A stretch of DNA of 64,000 bases from Paenibacillus farraposensis (lineage in GTDB: Bacteria > Bacillota > Bacilli > Paenibacillales > Paenibacillaceae), in assembly GCF_020736845.1 (NCBI RefSeq), contig NZ_JAFFQR010000112.1:310001-374000 (forward strand), in the 5' to 3' direction. Every line of letters starts with the position of its first letter. Position 1 is the first letter of the stretch. This document shows, one piece after another, positions 34,416 to 43,395 of the stretch. Under the pieces are notes generated by a model. The model searched no databases, had not been told where the DNA came from, and saw nothing but the letters and a program-made list of their open reading frames with translations. The translations under genes and the position numbers were made by a program.

Positions 34416-35711
34416 CTACAGATTACTAATAATGGTATCTGCAAATTCAGAACATTTCACTTGTGTAGCGCCATCCATCAGACGGGCAAAGTCATAAGTG
34501 ACGATCTTATTATTAATGGACGTTTCCAGCCCTTTATAAATCAGGTCGGCGGCTTCTTTCCAGCCCAAATGCTCAAGCATCATAACACCGGACAAAATCA
34601 CAGAACCAGGGTTTACTACGTCTTTGTCCGCATATTTTGGCGCTGTGCCATGTGTCGCTTCAAAAATGGCATGCCCAGTAACATAGTTAATATTGGCGCC
34701 TGGAGCGATACCAATTCCGCCCACTTGAGCAGCCAAGGCATCGGACAAATAGTCCCCGTTCAGGTTCAAGGTAGCAATAACGTCAAATTCGGACGGACGT
34801 GTCAGTACTTGCTGCAGCGCAATGTCAGCAATCGCGTCCTTGATGATGATTTTGCCCGCTTCCTCTGCCGCTTTTTGAGCTGCATTTGCCGCATCCTCAC
34901 CGTCTTTTTCCTTAATTTGATCATATTGTGCCCAAGTAAATACTTTATCAGCAAACTCTTGCTCAGCTACTTCATAGCCCCAGTTTTTGAACGCACCTTC
35001 GGTAAATTTCATGATATTGCCTTTGTGTACGAGCGTTACGCTCTTGCGTCCGTGATCAACAGCATATTGAATCGCTGCACCCACCAGACGTTTTGAACCT
35101 TCGGAGGAAACCGGCTTTATCCCGATCCCCGAGGTTTCAGGGAAACGGATTTTATTCACACCCAGCTCTTGCTGGAGGAACTTTATAACCTTTTTCACAT
35201 CTTCAGAGCCTTCGGCATACTCGATACCTGCATAGATATCTTCTGTATTCTCACGGAAAATAACCATATCTACCAAATCAGGCCGTTTTACCGGAGAAGG
35301 CACGCCGTTGAAGTAACGAACAGGCCGCAGGCATACGTACAGATCCAACTCTTGTCGCAATGCCACGTTCAAGGAACGAATGCCACCGCCAATAGGTGTC
35401 GTAAGTGGACCTTTAATGGCTACAATATACTCACGGATGGCTTCCAGAGTATCGTTAGGCAGCCACTCACCGTACGAATTGAAAGCTTTCTCACCAGCAA
35501 ATACTTCATACCATGCAATTTTTTTGGTGCCGTTATATGCTTTATCTACAGCGGCATCCAGTACGCGCTTGGATGCTTTCCAAATATCGCGTCCGGTGCC
35601 ATCACCTTCGATAAACGGAATAATCGGATGGTTCGGAACCTGTAGTTGACCGTTATCAATCGTAATCTTTTCACCTTCAGTTGGGAGCTCAAACTTTTCA
35701 AATTTCACCAT
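34416..35711 (-). CDS. icd: NADP-dependent isocitrate dehydrogenase
   Basis: 431 aa from the ATG at 35711 (AAGGAA close upstream). A longer frame to 35777 lacks a ribosome site. Key motifs are PFIEGDGTGRDIW, PLTTPIGGGIRSLNVALRQ, LYVCLRPVRYF, FRENTEDIYAGIE, LVHKGNIMKFTEGAF and ATHGTAPKYADKD. It converts isocitrate to 2-oxoglutarate. It is the middle gene of the citZ-icd-mdh set. Confidence 0.96.
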   Translation of the reverse strand: MVKFEKFELPTEGEKITIDNGQLQVPNHPIIPFIEGDGTGRDIWKASKRVLDAAVDKAYNGTKKIAWYEVFAGEKAFNSYGEWLPNDTLEAIREYIVAIKGPLTTPIGGGIRSLNVALRQELDLYVCLRPVRYFNGVPSPVKRPDLVDMVIFRENTEDIYAGIEYAEGSEDVKKVIKFLQQELGVNKIRFPETSGIGIKPVSSEGSKRLVGAAIQYAVDHGRKSVTLVHKGNIMKFTEGAFKNWGYEVAEQEFADKVFTWAQYDQIKEKDGEDAANAAQKAAEEAGKIIIKDAIADIALQQVLTRPSEFDVIATLNLNGDYLSDALAAQVGGIGIAPGANINYVTGHAIFEATHGTAPKYADKDVVNPGSVILSGVMMLEHLGWKEAADLIYKGLETSINNKIVTYDFARLMDGATQVKCSEFADTIISNL

Positions 35712-35862
35712 AAGTTCCTTTTCCTCCTCAGATATAATTGAGTACAGAGCCAAAAACATGATCGTTATCACAGACAAAAAATGTCTGTCTCTCGCCGCAT
35801 CTTTATTGTACCTTATTTTTTAAATTCAGGGTATCCATCCTCAATATTCCTCTGACATACGA

Positions 35863-36975
35863 TTAGCGCAGCTCTGGCGACACATATTTTTGATCTATTG
35901 GTCCTGTATACTCGGCACGCGGACGGATCAGACGGTTATTTTCGTACTGCTCCAAAATGTGCGCAGTCCACCCGGACACACGGCTCACCGCGAAAATCGG
36001 CGTAAACAAGTCTCTCTTGATCCCCAGCTGGGTATAAACGGAAGCAGAATAAAAATCCACATTCGGTTTCAAGCCTTTTTGCCCTGTCACAATTTCCTCA
36101 ATGCGAACCGACATATCAAACAACATGGTGTCACCGTTCATTTCGCCCAGTTCACGAGACATTTTCTGCAAATGCTTGGCACGCGGATCACCGTTTTTAT
36201 AAACACGGTGCCCAAAGCCCATAATTTTTTCGTGGTTATCCAGCTTGCCCTGGATATACGAGTCCACCTGATCCAAACCGCCAATTTCCTCCAGCGTTCT
36301 GGCAACAGCTTCGTTGGCTCCACCATGCAGCGGCCCTTTTAAAGCGCCAATGGCAGACGTAATCCCTGAATAAATATCCGACAATGTAGCTACCGTTACA
36401 CGGGCGGCAAAGGTCGAAGCATTTAATTCATGATCAGCATGCAGCACAAGGGCCTGATCGAACGCTTTGATAGCCGTCTCTTCCGGGTCTTTGCCAGTGA
36501 GCTGATACAAAAAGTTTTCAGCGATGGAAACACTCTTTTTAGGCGCAATCGGCTCCAAGCCTTCGCGTATACGCGCTATGGCTGCCACAATGGTGGGCAA
36601 TTGCGCCTGAAGCTTGACGGCTTTGGTCACATTGGACTCTCTCGACATATCCTCCGCCTCAGGATCATACAAAGCGAGAGATGATACGGCTGACCTCAAG
36701 GCAGCCATCGTGTTCAAATCCTTCGGGTACAGCTTTAATTGAGTAATGATTTCCTCTGGAACAGCAGCATATTCACTTAATTGGTTGCGCAGCTCCTGCA
36801 ATTGCGCTTGATCGGGCAATTTTCCAAACCACAGCAAATAAGCTACCTCTTCGAAATCGGCGTTAACTGCCAAATCATCAATGTTATAACCCCGGTACGT
36901 GAGAACGCCATCTACGATAGAGCTAATAGAGGAGGTGGTTGCTACAATCCCCTCCAAACCTTTAGTCGCTGTCAT
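35863..36975 (-). CDS. citZ: Citrate synthase
   Basis: 370 aa from the ATG at 36975 (AAAGGAG upstream). The catalytic His/Asp set is visible in LHADHELNAST, GFGHRVYKNGDPRA and VDFYSASVY. LKGPLHGGANEAV is another family block. It condenses acetyl-CoA and oxaloacetate. It is first in the TCA block and separated from icd by 151 nt, so icd may also have its own promoter. Confidence 0.96.
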   Translation of the reverse strand: MTATKGLEGIVATTSSISSIVDGVLTYRGYNIDDLAVNADFEEVAYLLWFGKLPDQAQLQELRNQLSEYAAVPEEIITQLKLYPKDLNTMAALRSAVSSLALYDPEAEDMSRESNVTKAVKLQAQLPTIVAAIARIREGLEPIAPKKSVSIAENFLYQLTGKDPEETAIKAFDQALVLHADHELNASTFAARVTVATLSDIYSGITSAIGALKGPLHGGANEAVARTLEEIGGLDQVDSYIQGKLDNHEKIMGFGHRVYKNGDPRAKHLQKMSRELGEMNGDTMLFDMSVRIEEIVTGQKGLKPNVDFYSASVYTQLGIKRDLFTPIFAVSRVSGWTAHILEQYENNRLIRPRAEYTGPIDQKYVSPELR

Positions 36976-37319
36976 CGTTACATCTCTCCTTTGTAAAAAC
37001 ATTGTGAACGGACTTGCAATGTAAACATTTTCAAAAGTAGATTATATCTTTTATAGAGCTAAGTAACGTTAACGCCATATGTCAATATTTAAACCCTCTT
37101 TTACTATACTGGATTTTGTCGTTTATGTGAACATTAAGGGCTGTTTCGACACATTTAAATGTTTTATCGCTGTTATAAAGAATTTTTTGAAACCACTTAC
37201 ATTTCTGAAATCCGATTTGCACTTTTTTACATAAGGTCTTGTCTTCCCCCCTCTCCGCATATGTATAGCAGAGTACTTGTTTTGTGGAATAAGATTATAA
37301 AGAAAGGAGCCGTGAAAGC
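36976..37319. other. Divergent control region of citZ and ytvI
   Basis: 344 bases, AT-rich. A TTGACA on the minus strand (37080-37085) and TATAAA/TATAAT-like blocks nearer citZ are present but wrongly spaced for a standard promoter. A CGTTAACG palindrome lies between them. I cannot assign a CcpC or cre site with confidence. AAAGGAG for ytvI is at its right end. Confidence 0.35.
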
Positions 37320-38438
37320 TTGAACCGATTAATCCTAAACCGCATATGCCGTGCTCTGTGGGTCGCTATCATCATTACATCGCTGATGCTGGGCATATAC
37401 GTCCTGTTCCCGCTCGTCTATCCTTTCCTGCTCGCCTGGCTTGTAGCCTATGCCATGAATCCGCTGGTTCGTTTTCTGCGTATAAAGGCCCGCATGCCGC
37501 GCTGGATGGCTGTCACGGTCTCATTATTTGTATATTTAGGCGGAATCGCCATTGTTCTATCTGCGGCAATAACAAGAATGGTTCGCGAGGTCATAAAGCT
37601 CACTATGACGTTTGACGGGCATATTGAGCATTTTAAAAGCCTGTTCATCGACTGGACCCAAAGCGATCTGATTCAAAACATAATTAACGAAATCAACCAT
37701 TTCATTCGTAATAATCCGGATTACCAGCATACCATTAACAGCAATATTGACAAAACAACACAAACGGTCAGTTCGGCTGTTACTACGCTGGTCGCCCAAT
37801 TTTTTAATGGCATTCTGAATTTGCTGACCTCTTTGCCTAATATGGGTGCCGTGCTCATGGTGATCGTCTTAGCCGCTTTTTTTATCAGCAAGGATTGGGA
37901 CCGGCATAGCCGGCTGCTGGCCAATACGGTTCCTGATACGATTCGCAAGCCGTTATCGGGGATATGGCACGATCTGCTCAAGGCGCTGTTCGGCTATTTG
38001 CGCGCCCAATTTATTATCATTTCTATTACCGCATTAACGGTCATTGTCGGACTGTTCATATTGCGTGTGGATTCCGCCTTTACCATCGGTTTAATGATCG
38101 GGCTGGTGGACTTGCTGCCTTATTTGGGGATTGGCCTGGTGATGATCCCGTGGATACTGTATGCCTACATGTCGGGGAATTTGGCATTGGGGGTAGGATT
38201 ATCGGTCCTCTATACCATCCTGTTGGTTGGACGGCAGATTGTGGAGCCCAAGGTGCTAGCCAGCAGCGTGGGATTGAACCCGCTTCCCACCCTTATCGGC
38301 ATGTTCATCGGGCTCAAGCTGTTTGGTGTTTTGGGGCTGATAATCGGTCCTGTCTCACTCATCGTCGTCGATGCCCTGAATCGCGCGAATGTCATTCAGG
38401 ACTTGCGCAACTATATACTTGCCGGACGGGTGCGCTAA
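37320..38438 (+). CDS. ytvI: Sporulation membrane protein YtvI (AI-2E transporter family)
   Basis: 372 aa starting with TTG (AAAGGAG 10 nt upstream). It has eight or so membrane helices with an extracytoplasmic loop at about 85-160. The conserved C-terminal GLVDLLPYLGIGLVMIPW and GRQIVEPKVLASSVGLNPL motif of the AI-2E/PerM family is present. B. subtilis ytvI lies next to fxsA and citZ as here and is sporulation-associated. The transported molecule is unknown. Confidence 0.9.
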   Translation: MNRLILNRICRALWVAIIITSLMLGIYVLFPLVYPFLLAWLVAYAMNPLVRFLRIKARMPRWMAVTVSLFVYLGGIAIVLSAAITRMVREVIKLTMTFDGHIEHFKSLFIDWTQSDLIQNIINEINHFIRNNPDYQHTINSNIDKTTQTVSSAVTTLVAQFFNGILNLLTSLPNMGAVLMVIVLAAFFISKDWDRHSRLLANTVPDTIRKPLSGIWHDLLKALFGYLRAQFIIISITALTVIVGLFILRVDSAFTIGLMIGLVDLLPYLGIGLVMIPWILYAYMSGNLALGVGLSVLYTILLVGRQIVEPKVLASSVGLNPLPTLIGMFIGLKLFGVLGLIIGPVSLIVVDALNRANVIQDLRNYILAGRVR

Positions 38439-38464
38439 TGAAACAAGCAAAGCCACCGCCCACG

Positions 38465-38860
38465 TCAAAACTGCCGGAACGTAATACTGCCGTTTTTCAT
38501 TTTTTTCTCCAGCCACCTCAGTAAAAAGCGGCGGTACAATACACGTGTTAAAGGAAATACCAGCGTAAAACCAATAATATCGGTTATAAACCCGGGAATA
38601 AGCAGCAAGCTTCCACCAAAAAAAACACATAATCCATCCAGCATCTTGCGGCCGGGCACTTGTCCCCGGTTCATTTCATGCTTCGCATCGGCAATCACCT
38701 TGCGGCCTTCAAATTGCATCATGGCTGCGCCAATCAGGGTCGTCAAAATGATAAGCAGAATCGTTTTACCCGCTCCAATCCAGTGACTTACCCATATGAA
38801 CCCGTACAACTCTGCCACAGGAATGAGCAGCAACAGCCACAGGCGTTTGCGCATCATCAT
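38465..38860 (-). CDS. fxsA: FxsA family membrane protein
   Basis: 131 aa from the first of three ATGs at 38860 (GGAGGAGG upstream). The longer frame to 38947 is rejected. It has helices at about 4-24 and 27-45 and a hydrophobic C-terminal half, with FEGRKVIADAKHEMNRGQVPG and FGGSLLLIPGFITDIIGFTL. This is the FxsA signature, linked in E. coli to phage exclusion by F plasmid and in bacilli known as YtzA. Its start overlaps the thioesterase stop by 4 nt (ATGA). Confidence 0.9.
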   Translation of the reverse strand: MMMRKRLWLLLLIPVAELYGFIWVSHWIGAGKTILLIILTTLIGAAMMQFEGRKVIADAKHEMNRGQVPGRKMLDGLCVFFGGSLLLIPGFITDIIGFTLVFPLTRVLYRRFLLRWLEKKMKNGSITFRQF

Positions 38861-39375
38861 GGCTTCTCCTCCTCCCTGCCTGTAAATGCAAACCTTAACA
38901 CGCTGTGCAGCTCGGGCAGTGCCTGATCCAGCCGAACGGGCTTCCATTCGCTATTCACCCAAACGTGGCGTGACGACCCTGTGACGAGCAGTTCTCCCGG
39001 CAACGTGTCGGTCTGTGTCCATACCTTTCCGGTATCGTTTTGATGCTGATCAGCTGTTACACGTCGAATCTCATAGGTATAGTTGAGACGAAGTCTGGAG
39101 AAATCCGTAATCGCTGTATAGATTGTAATCATATCATCGTATCGGGCCGGGCTCGCATATTTCGCATTGATTTCAACAACTGGCAGCAAAACTCCCCGTT
39201 CCTCTATGGTGCGATAGTTAAAGCCTGCCTGACGGATCATCTCGGTGCGCCCGATCTCAAACCAGTTCAAATAGTTGGCATGATACACGACCCCCATCTG
39301 GTCTGTTTCCTGATAACGGACACGTAGTTGTGCACCATACCAGCGTAATTCCGTTCGTCTCTCCTCTTTCGTCAT
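38857..39375 (-). CDS. Acyl-CoA thioesterase (YbgC/4HBT hotdog)
   Basis: 172 aa from the ATG at 39375 (AGGAGAA 9 nt away). LRVRYQETDQMGVVYHANYLNWFEIGR contains the catalytic Asp and the Tyr-His of the 4-hydroxybenzoyl-CoA thioesterase group. VEINAKYASPARYDD and SRHVWVNSEWKPVRL follow. It hydrolyses acyl-CoA thioesters, exact substrate unknown. It is translationally coupled with fxsA. Confidence 0.87.
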   Translation of the reverse strand: MTKEERRTELRWYGAQLRVRYQETDQMGVVYHANYLNWFEIGRTEMIRQAGFNYRTIEERGVLLPVVEINAKYASPARYDDMITIYTAITDFSRLRLNYTYEIRRVTADQHQNDTGKVWTQTDTLPGELLVTGSSRHVWVNSEWKPVRLDQALPELHSVLRFAFTGREEEKP

Positions 39376-39480
39376 ACATGTTCTCCTATCTTTGTGCATC
39401 TTTATCTCTATTTGCCCCTCTCCATTAAACCATATTTAGAGCCCGGGAACAAAAAAGAGGACCGACCGAACGGTCCGCCC

Positions 39481-40323
39481 CTACCCAAAGCGCCCCATAA
39501 TGTACTCCTGGGTCAGCTCATTTTCAGGATTAGTGAAAATATCGTTTGTTTTGCCGTGCTCCACGAGACTGCCGATATAAAAATATGCAGTATAATCGGA
39601 AATCCGTGCAGCCTGCTGCATATTATGCGTCACGATTACGATGCGCAGCTCGTTCTTCAATTCGGTAATAAGTTCTTCAATCTTGCCTGTAGACACAGGG
39701 TCCAGCGCAGAGGCTGGTTCATCCAGCAGCAAAATTTTCGGTTCAACGGATAGCGCACGCGCAATACAAAGCCGCTGCTGCTGCCCGCCAGACAAGGCCA
39801 ATGCCGAATCATGCAGACGATCCTTGACCTCCTCCCATAACGCAGCCTTGCGCAGACTGCTTTCCACGATTTCATCAAGCTGCTTCTTTTTGCGCACACC
39901 CCGATATTTGGGGCCAAAGGCAATATTATTGTAAATGGATTTATAAAAAGGGTTGGGACGCTGCCACACCATGCCAATTTGCTGGCGCAGCTTGATCACG
40001 TCCGTACCCGGCGCAGTCAGGTCCTGTCCATCCATCCAGATATGGCCCTTTGTAGAGGATGACGCAATCTCGTCGTTCATACGGTTAAGTGAACGCAAAA
40101 AGGTCGACTTACCGCAGCCGGAAGGCCCGATCAAGGCGGTGACTGTCTGCTCGGGAAAGGCCAGATTCACCTTTTTTACAGCCTCAAAGCTACCATAATA
40201 AATACTCAAATCCTCTGTGCTAAACGGATGCGGTGGTTGTCCCGCAAGTTGTTCTGAACGTGTAGACTGAACGGGTGCTGCTGGCGCTGTAGGTTTTGCC
40301 GTTCGTGTAATAGCTTGTTCCAT
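39481..40323 (-). CDS. pstB: Phosphate ABC transporter ATP-binding protein (second copy)
   Basis: 280 aa. An N-terminal Ala/Pro/Thr-rich extension of about 35 residues precedes the ATPase, which is unusual for PstB. Walker A is GPSGCGKST, the signature LSGGQQQRL, Walker B ILLLDEPASALDP, and the H-loop is in VIVTHNMQQAARIS. It is last in pstSCAB, 16 nt after pstA. It powers high-affinity phosphate uptake. Confidence 0.95.
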   Translation of the reverse strand: MEQAITRTAKPTAPAAPVQSTRSEQLAGQPPHPFSTEDLSIYYGSFEAVKKVNLAFPEQTVTALIGPSGCGKSTFLRSLNRMNDEIASSSTKGHIWMDGQDLTAPGTDVIKLRQQIGMVWQRPNPFYKSIYNNIAFGPKYRGVRKKKQLDEIVESSLRKAALWEEVKDRLHDSALALSGGQQQRLCIARALSVEPKILLLDEPASALDPVSTGKIEELITELKNELRIVIVTHNMQQAARISDYTAYFYIGSLVEHGKTNDIFTNPENELTQEYIMGRFG

Positions 40324-40339
40324 CTTCCCAATCCCCTTT

Positions 40340-41239
40340 CTAATCCATACGTTTGGCAGCTGTTAGTCGGCGGTAAACGGCTCTTCCGAGCCATCTTGCA
40401 CACAGGTTGAAGACAAGTACGAGCAGTACCAGTACCGCGGAAGCGCCTGCGGCGATATCCTTGGAGTCAGGGGCAATGCCTTCACTGTTGACCTTCCAAA
40501 TATGCACAGCGAGTGTTTCGGCAGGACGCAACGGATTAATAGGCGATCTGGCATGCAATGGATTCCAGTCGGTAAAGTCAAGCGGCGGTGTACTCATGCC
40601 TGCTGTAAACAGCAATGCGGCAGCTTCGCCGAAAATCCGGCCTGCGGCCAAAATGGTGCCCGTAATCAAGCTTGGCAGTGCAGCCGGCAGCAAAATGGAG
40701 GTGATGATTTTCCATTTGGACAATCCGAGCGCCAGTCCGGCTTCCTTTTGCTCCTTCGGTACGGCCCGGAAAGCTTGTTCGGTCGTACGAACCATCAGCG
40801 GCAGGTTAAATACGGCGAGAGCCAACGCTCCCGACAATAGGGAAAAGCCGAAATTAAACGTATTTACGATAAGTAAAAGTCCAAACAAACCGATGACGAT
40901 GGACGGGAACGACGACAACACTTCAACGACAAGTCGTATGAAGTCTGTAATTTTTCCCGACTTTGCATAATGAGCCATGTAAATGCCGGCACCCCAGCCA
41001 ATCGGAATGGTAATGATCAAGGTTAAGATCAGCAAAAATACAGAGTTAAACAGCTGTGGGCCAATGCCCCCACCTGCGCGTAACGTTTGAGGCGCACTGG
41101 TCAAAAAGTCAAACGAAATGTGACTTACTCCGCGAGCCAAAATAAATCCCAATAAGCCCACCAGCAGTGCGACAATGAACAAAGCGAAGAAACAGATTAC
41201 AAATGTAGCAATCTTGTCAGTCGTTTTAGCTTTTATCAA
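40340..41239 (-). CDS. pstA: Phosphate ABC transporter permease PstA
   Basis: 299 aa from the TTG at 41239, which overlaps the pstC stop (TTGA) and has AAAGGAG upstream. The track to 41320 would overlap pstC. Six membrane helices are seen. The ABC permease loop is EQAFRAVPKEQKEAGLALGL, which contacts PstB. It forms the membrane channel with PstC. Confidence 0.93.
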   Translation of the reverse strand: MIKAKTTDKIATFVICFFALFIVALLVGLLGFILARGVSHISFDFLTSAPQTLRAGGGIGPQLFNSVFLLILTLIITIPIGWGAGIYMAHYAKSGKITDFIRLVVEVLSSFPSIVIGLFGLLLIVNTFNFGFSLLSGALALAVFNLPLMVRTTEQAFRAVPKEQKEAGLALGLSKWKIITSILLPAALPSLITGTILAAGRIFGEAAALLFTAGMSTPPLDFTDWNPLHARSPINPLRPAETLAVHIWKVNSEGIAPDSKDIAAGASAVLVLLVLVFNLCARWLGRAVYRRLTAAKRMD

Positions 41240-42168
41240 ACCCGGTTTCTCCTTTCGAGCAGCCTTACCAGCAGCACAAAGATAAATGTCATGAGCAAAA
41301 GAACAAGCGCCATGCTCCACAGAGCATTGTTATACACCGAACCCATGGCTGTATTGCCCATGCTAAGTGTAATAACGCTGGTCAAAGTCGAAGCGGATTC
41401 CAGCAAGGAGTGTGGTACGTGCGGTGCATTCCCGATCACCATCTGCACAGCCAATGCTTCCCCAAAAGCACGAGCCATGCCAAGAATAACACCCGTCAAC
41501 AGAGCCGGCAGCAGTGTCGGAATAATGACGCGTGCAATCGTCTGCCAGCGGGTAGCCCCAAGCGCATAAGAGGATTCCCGCAGCCCTCCCGGCAAGGATG
41601 ATAATGCATCCGCCATAATACTTGTAATGGTCGGCAAAATCATTACAGACAACACAAGGCAGCCTGCCAGGATACCGATCCCTTGTCCCCCGAATACGTT
41701 CCGCAGCAGCGGGACAATTACGGTCAAGCCAACAAAGCCATATACAACCGACGGAATACCGGATAATAGTTCAATGGCAGGCTGAAGGATGCGTTTACCG
41801 GATTTCGGCACGATTTCCGTCATAAACAAAGCCGCGCATAGACTAAGCGGACTGGCGATCAAGGCCGCCAAAATGGTTACGGCAAAAGAGCCAGTAATGA
41901 ATGGAAGCGCGCCGAAGGAAGCGGGCTCACCATCCGGGCTCCATTTGGATTCAAAGAAAAACTCACGCAGACTGACTCCGTTCGCTGCAAATGTCGCTAC
42001 ACCTTTGGAGGCAACAAAATATACGATAGAGATGATGACTGCAACTAAAAAAACGACACAAACCGACGTATACATGCGGCCGGTCCATTCTTCCCAGTAA
42101 TGTCTTTCTTTCATCACTCGGGAACGTTTATTCTGTTCCATGAATGCCTTCCCTTCAGTTGGTTCCAT
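41236..42168 (-). CDS. pstC: Phosphate ABC transporter permease PstC
   Basis: 310 aa from the ATG at 42168 (AAAAGGAG 7 nt upstream). It has six membrane helices. The conserved GIPSVVYGFVGL and the permease loop ADALSSLPGGLRESSYALGA are present. It is the second gene of pstSCAB. A long hairpin separates it from pstS. Confidence 0.93.
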   Translation of the reverse strand: MEPTEGKAFMEQNKRSRVMKERHYWEEWTGRMYTSVCVVFLVAVIISIVYFVASKGVATFAANGVSLREFFFESKWSPDGEPASFGALPFITGSFAVTILAALIASPLSLCAALFMTEIVPKSGKRILQPAIELLSGIPSVVYGFVGLTVIVPLLRNVFGGQGIGILAGCLVLSVMILPTITSIMADALSSLPGGLRESSYALGATRWQTIARVIIPTLLPALLTGVILGMARAFGEALAVQMVIGNAPHVPHSLLESASTLTSVITLSMGNTAMGSVYNNALWSMALVLLLMTFIFVLLVRLLERRNRV

Positions 42169-42187
42169 ACTGTAACTCCTTTTAACC

Positions 42188-42224
42188 GAAGAATAGAGGC
42201 CGGACGTCAGTCCGCCTCTTCTTC
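42188..42224 (-). terminator. Intercistronic hairpin between pstS and pstC
   Basis: GAAGAATAGAGGCCGGAC and GTCCGCCTCTTCTTC arms (a few mismatches, 4-nt loop) follow the pstS stop by about 50 nt. It lacks a strong T-run, so it may be a partial terminator or mRNA stabiliser that lets PstS outnumber the other subunits. Confidence 0.6.
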
Positions 42225-42274
42225 GTAAATATACTCGCATTTGCTGCATTCATTCGAACAGGATAATTATCCCC

Positions 42275-43198
42275 TTATTTCGTAATGTTACCATCAGCAT
42301 CGCGTTTTACTTTCATACCTGATACCGGAATGTATCCCAGGTCTACGACATCGGATTTCTGGATTTCATCAGACAGGATGTAATCCAGGAATGCTTTTAC
42401 ATGTTCCTTTGGCTCGCCTTTGGTGTACATGTGCTCGTAAGCCCATACTGGATACTTGCCTTGTTCTACATTTTCCACGTTGGCTTCAACACTATCGTAT
42501 TTCAAAGCTGTTACTGTATTGTCGATGTAGGACAGTGCCAGATAGCCGATAGCGCCCGGTGTTTCAGCAACCAGCTTTTTCACAGTACCAGAGGAGTCTT
42601 CTTGAATGGACCCCGGAAGGTCTTCTGTTTTTTGTCCCAATGCGTATTTCTCAAATGTGGCACGAGTACCGGAGCTACTTGGGCGGTTTACAATTACGAT
42701 TTTTTGATCCGCACCACCAACTTCTTTCCAGTTCGTGATTTTACCAGTGAAAATTTGTACCAATTGATCTTTCTTCAGATCTGTTACGCCAACCTTAGGA
42801 TTTACGACTGTTGACATTGCTACAACTGCTACTTTGTGATCGACAAGCTCATCCGCGCCGCTCTCCAGTTTTTCTTTTGCAAATACGTCAGAGTTGCCGA
42901 TATCCGCTTGGCCGCCAGAAACCTGGGTCAAGCCAGTACCACTGCCGCCGCCCTGTACTTGAACTGAAATGCCTTTATATTTATCCACAGCCATAAATTT
43001 TTGTCCCGCTTGCTCTACCAATGGTTGAAGTGCCGTGGAGCCAACAGCCAGGATGTTACCTGTCAGTTCAGCAGCTGCATTCTTGTCTGTTCCTTTCGCA
43101 GCATCTCCTTGTGGTGCAGCATTGTTGCTTGTTCCGCAAGCTGCAAGTGCAAATACCATGGTGAGAGTCATCAGAATGAACGGCCATTTTTTTAACAT
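42275..43198 (-). CDS. pstS: Phosphate-binding lipoprotein PstS
   Basis: 307 aa. The lipoprotein signal ends in the lipobox LAAC (lipidated Cys21). Phosphate-binding motifs are VGSTALQPL, GGGSGTGLTQVSGGQADIGNSD and RPSSSGTRATF. It captures phosphate outside the membrane and feeds PstCAB. It is first in the operon and has a weak Pho-box-like region upstream. Confidence 0.96.
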   Translation of the reverse strand: MLKKWPFILMTLTMVFALAACGTSNNAAPQGDAAKGTDKNAAAELTGNILAVGSTALQPLVEQAGQKFMAVDKYKGISVQVQGGGSGTGLTQVSGGQADIGNSDVFAKEKLESGADELVDHKVAVVAMSTVVNPKVGVTDLKKDQLVQIFTGKITNWKEVGGADQKIVIVNRPSSSGTRATFEKYALGQKTEDLPGSIQEDSSGTVKKLVAETPGAIGYLALSYIDNTVTALKYDSVEANVENVEQGKYPVWAYEHMYTKGEPKEHVKAFLDYILSDEIQKSDVVDLGYIPVSGMKVKRDADGNITK

Positions 43199-43263
43199 TT
43201 TTTATTGTCCTCCCCTTCGTTAAGTGACGGTTTTTTTATTTATAACCATCAGCACTTTTTCAT

Positions 43264-43304
43264 TGTAGGCTTGGAATGTTAGACGAACGGCGTGGTTTTG
43301 TAAA
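43264..43304 (-). promoter_or_regulatory. Candidate Pho box upstream of pstS
   Basis: On the minus strand TTTACA (forward 43299) and CTAACA (forward 43277) are 22 bp apart, twice the 11-bp period, but the unit between is poorly conserved. CCTACA lies 13 bp further. This is weaker than the pstB-phoU box. Confidence 0.4.
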
Positions 43305-43395
43305 ACAAATATAAAATATTGATAGATAAACTATTTTCATGTATATAATTAATCTATAATTGATCTTTCACATATAAGGAGGTCTGTCCCAATCC

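Noticed and set aside
34284..35096. 270-codon open frame on the plus strand
   Set aside because: It lies antisense over icd and mdh, both of which have full motif support.
37003..37319. CcpC or cre site upstream of citZ
   Set aside because: Palindromic and AT-rich pieces are present, but none fits the consensus well enough to call.
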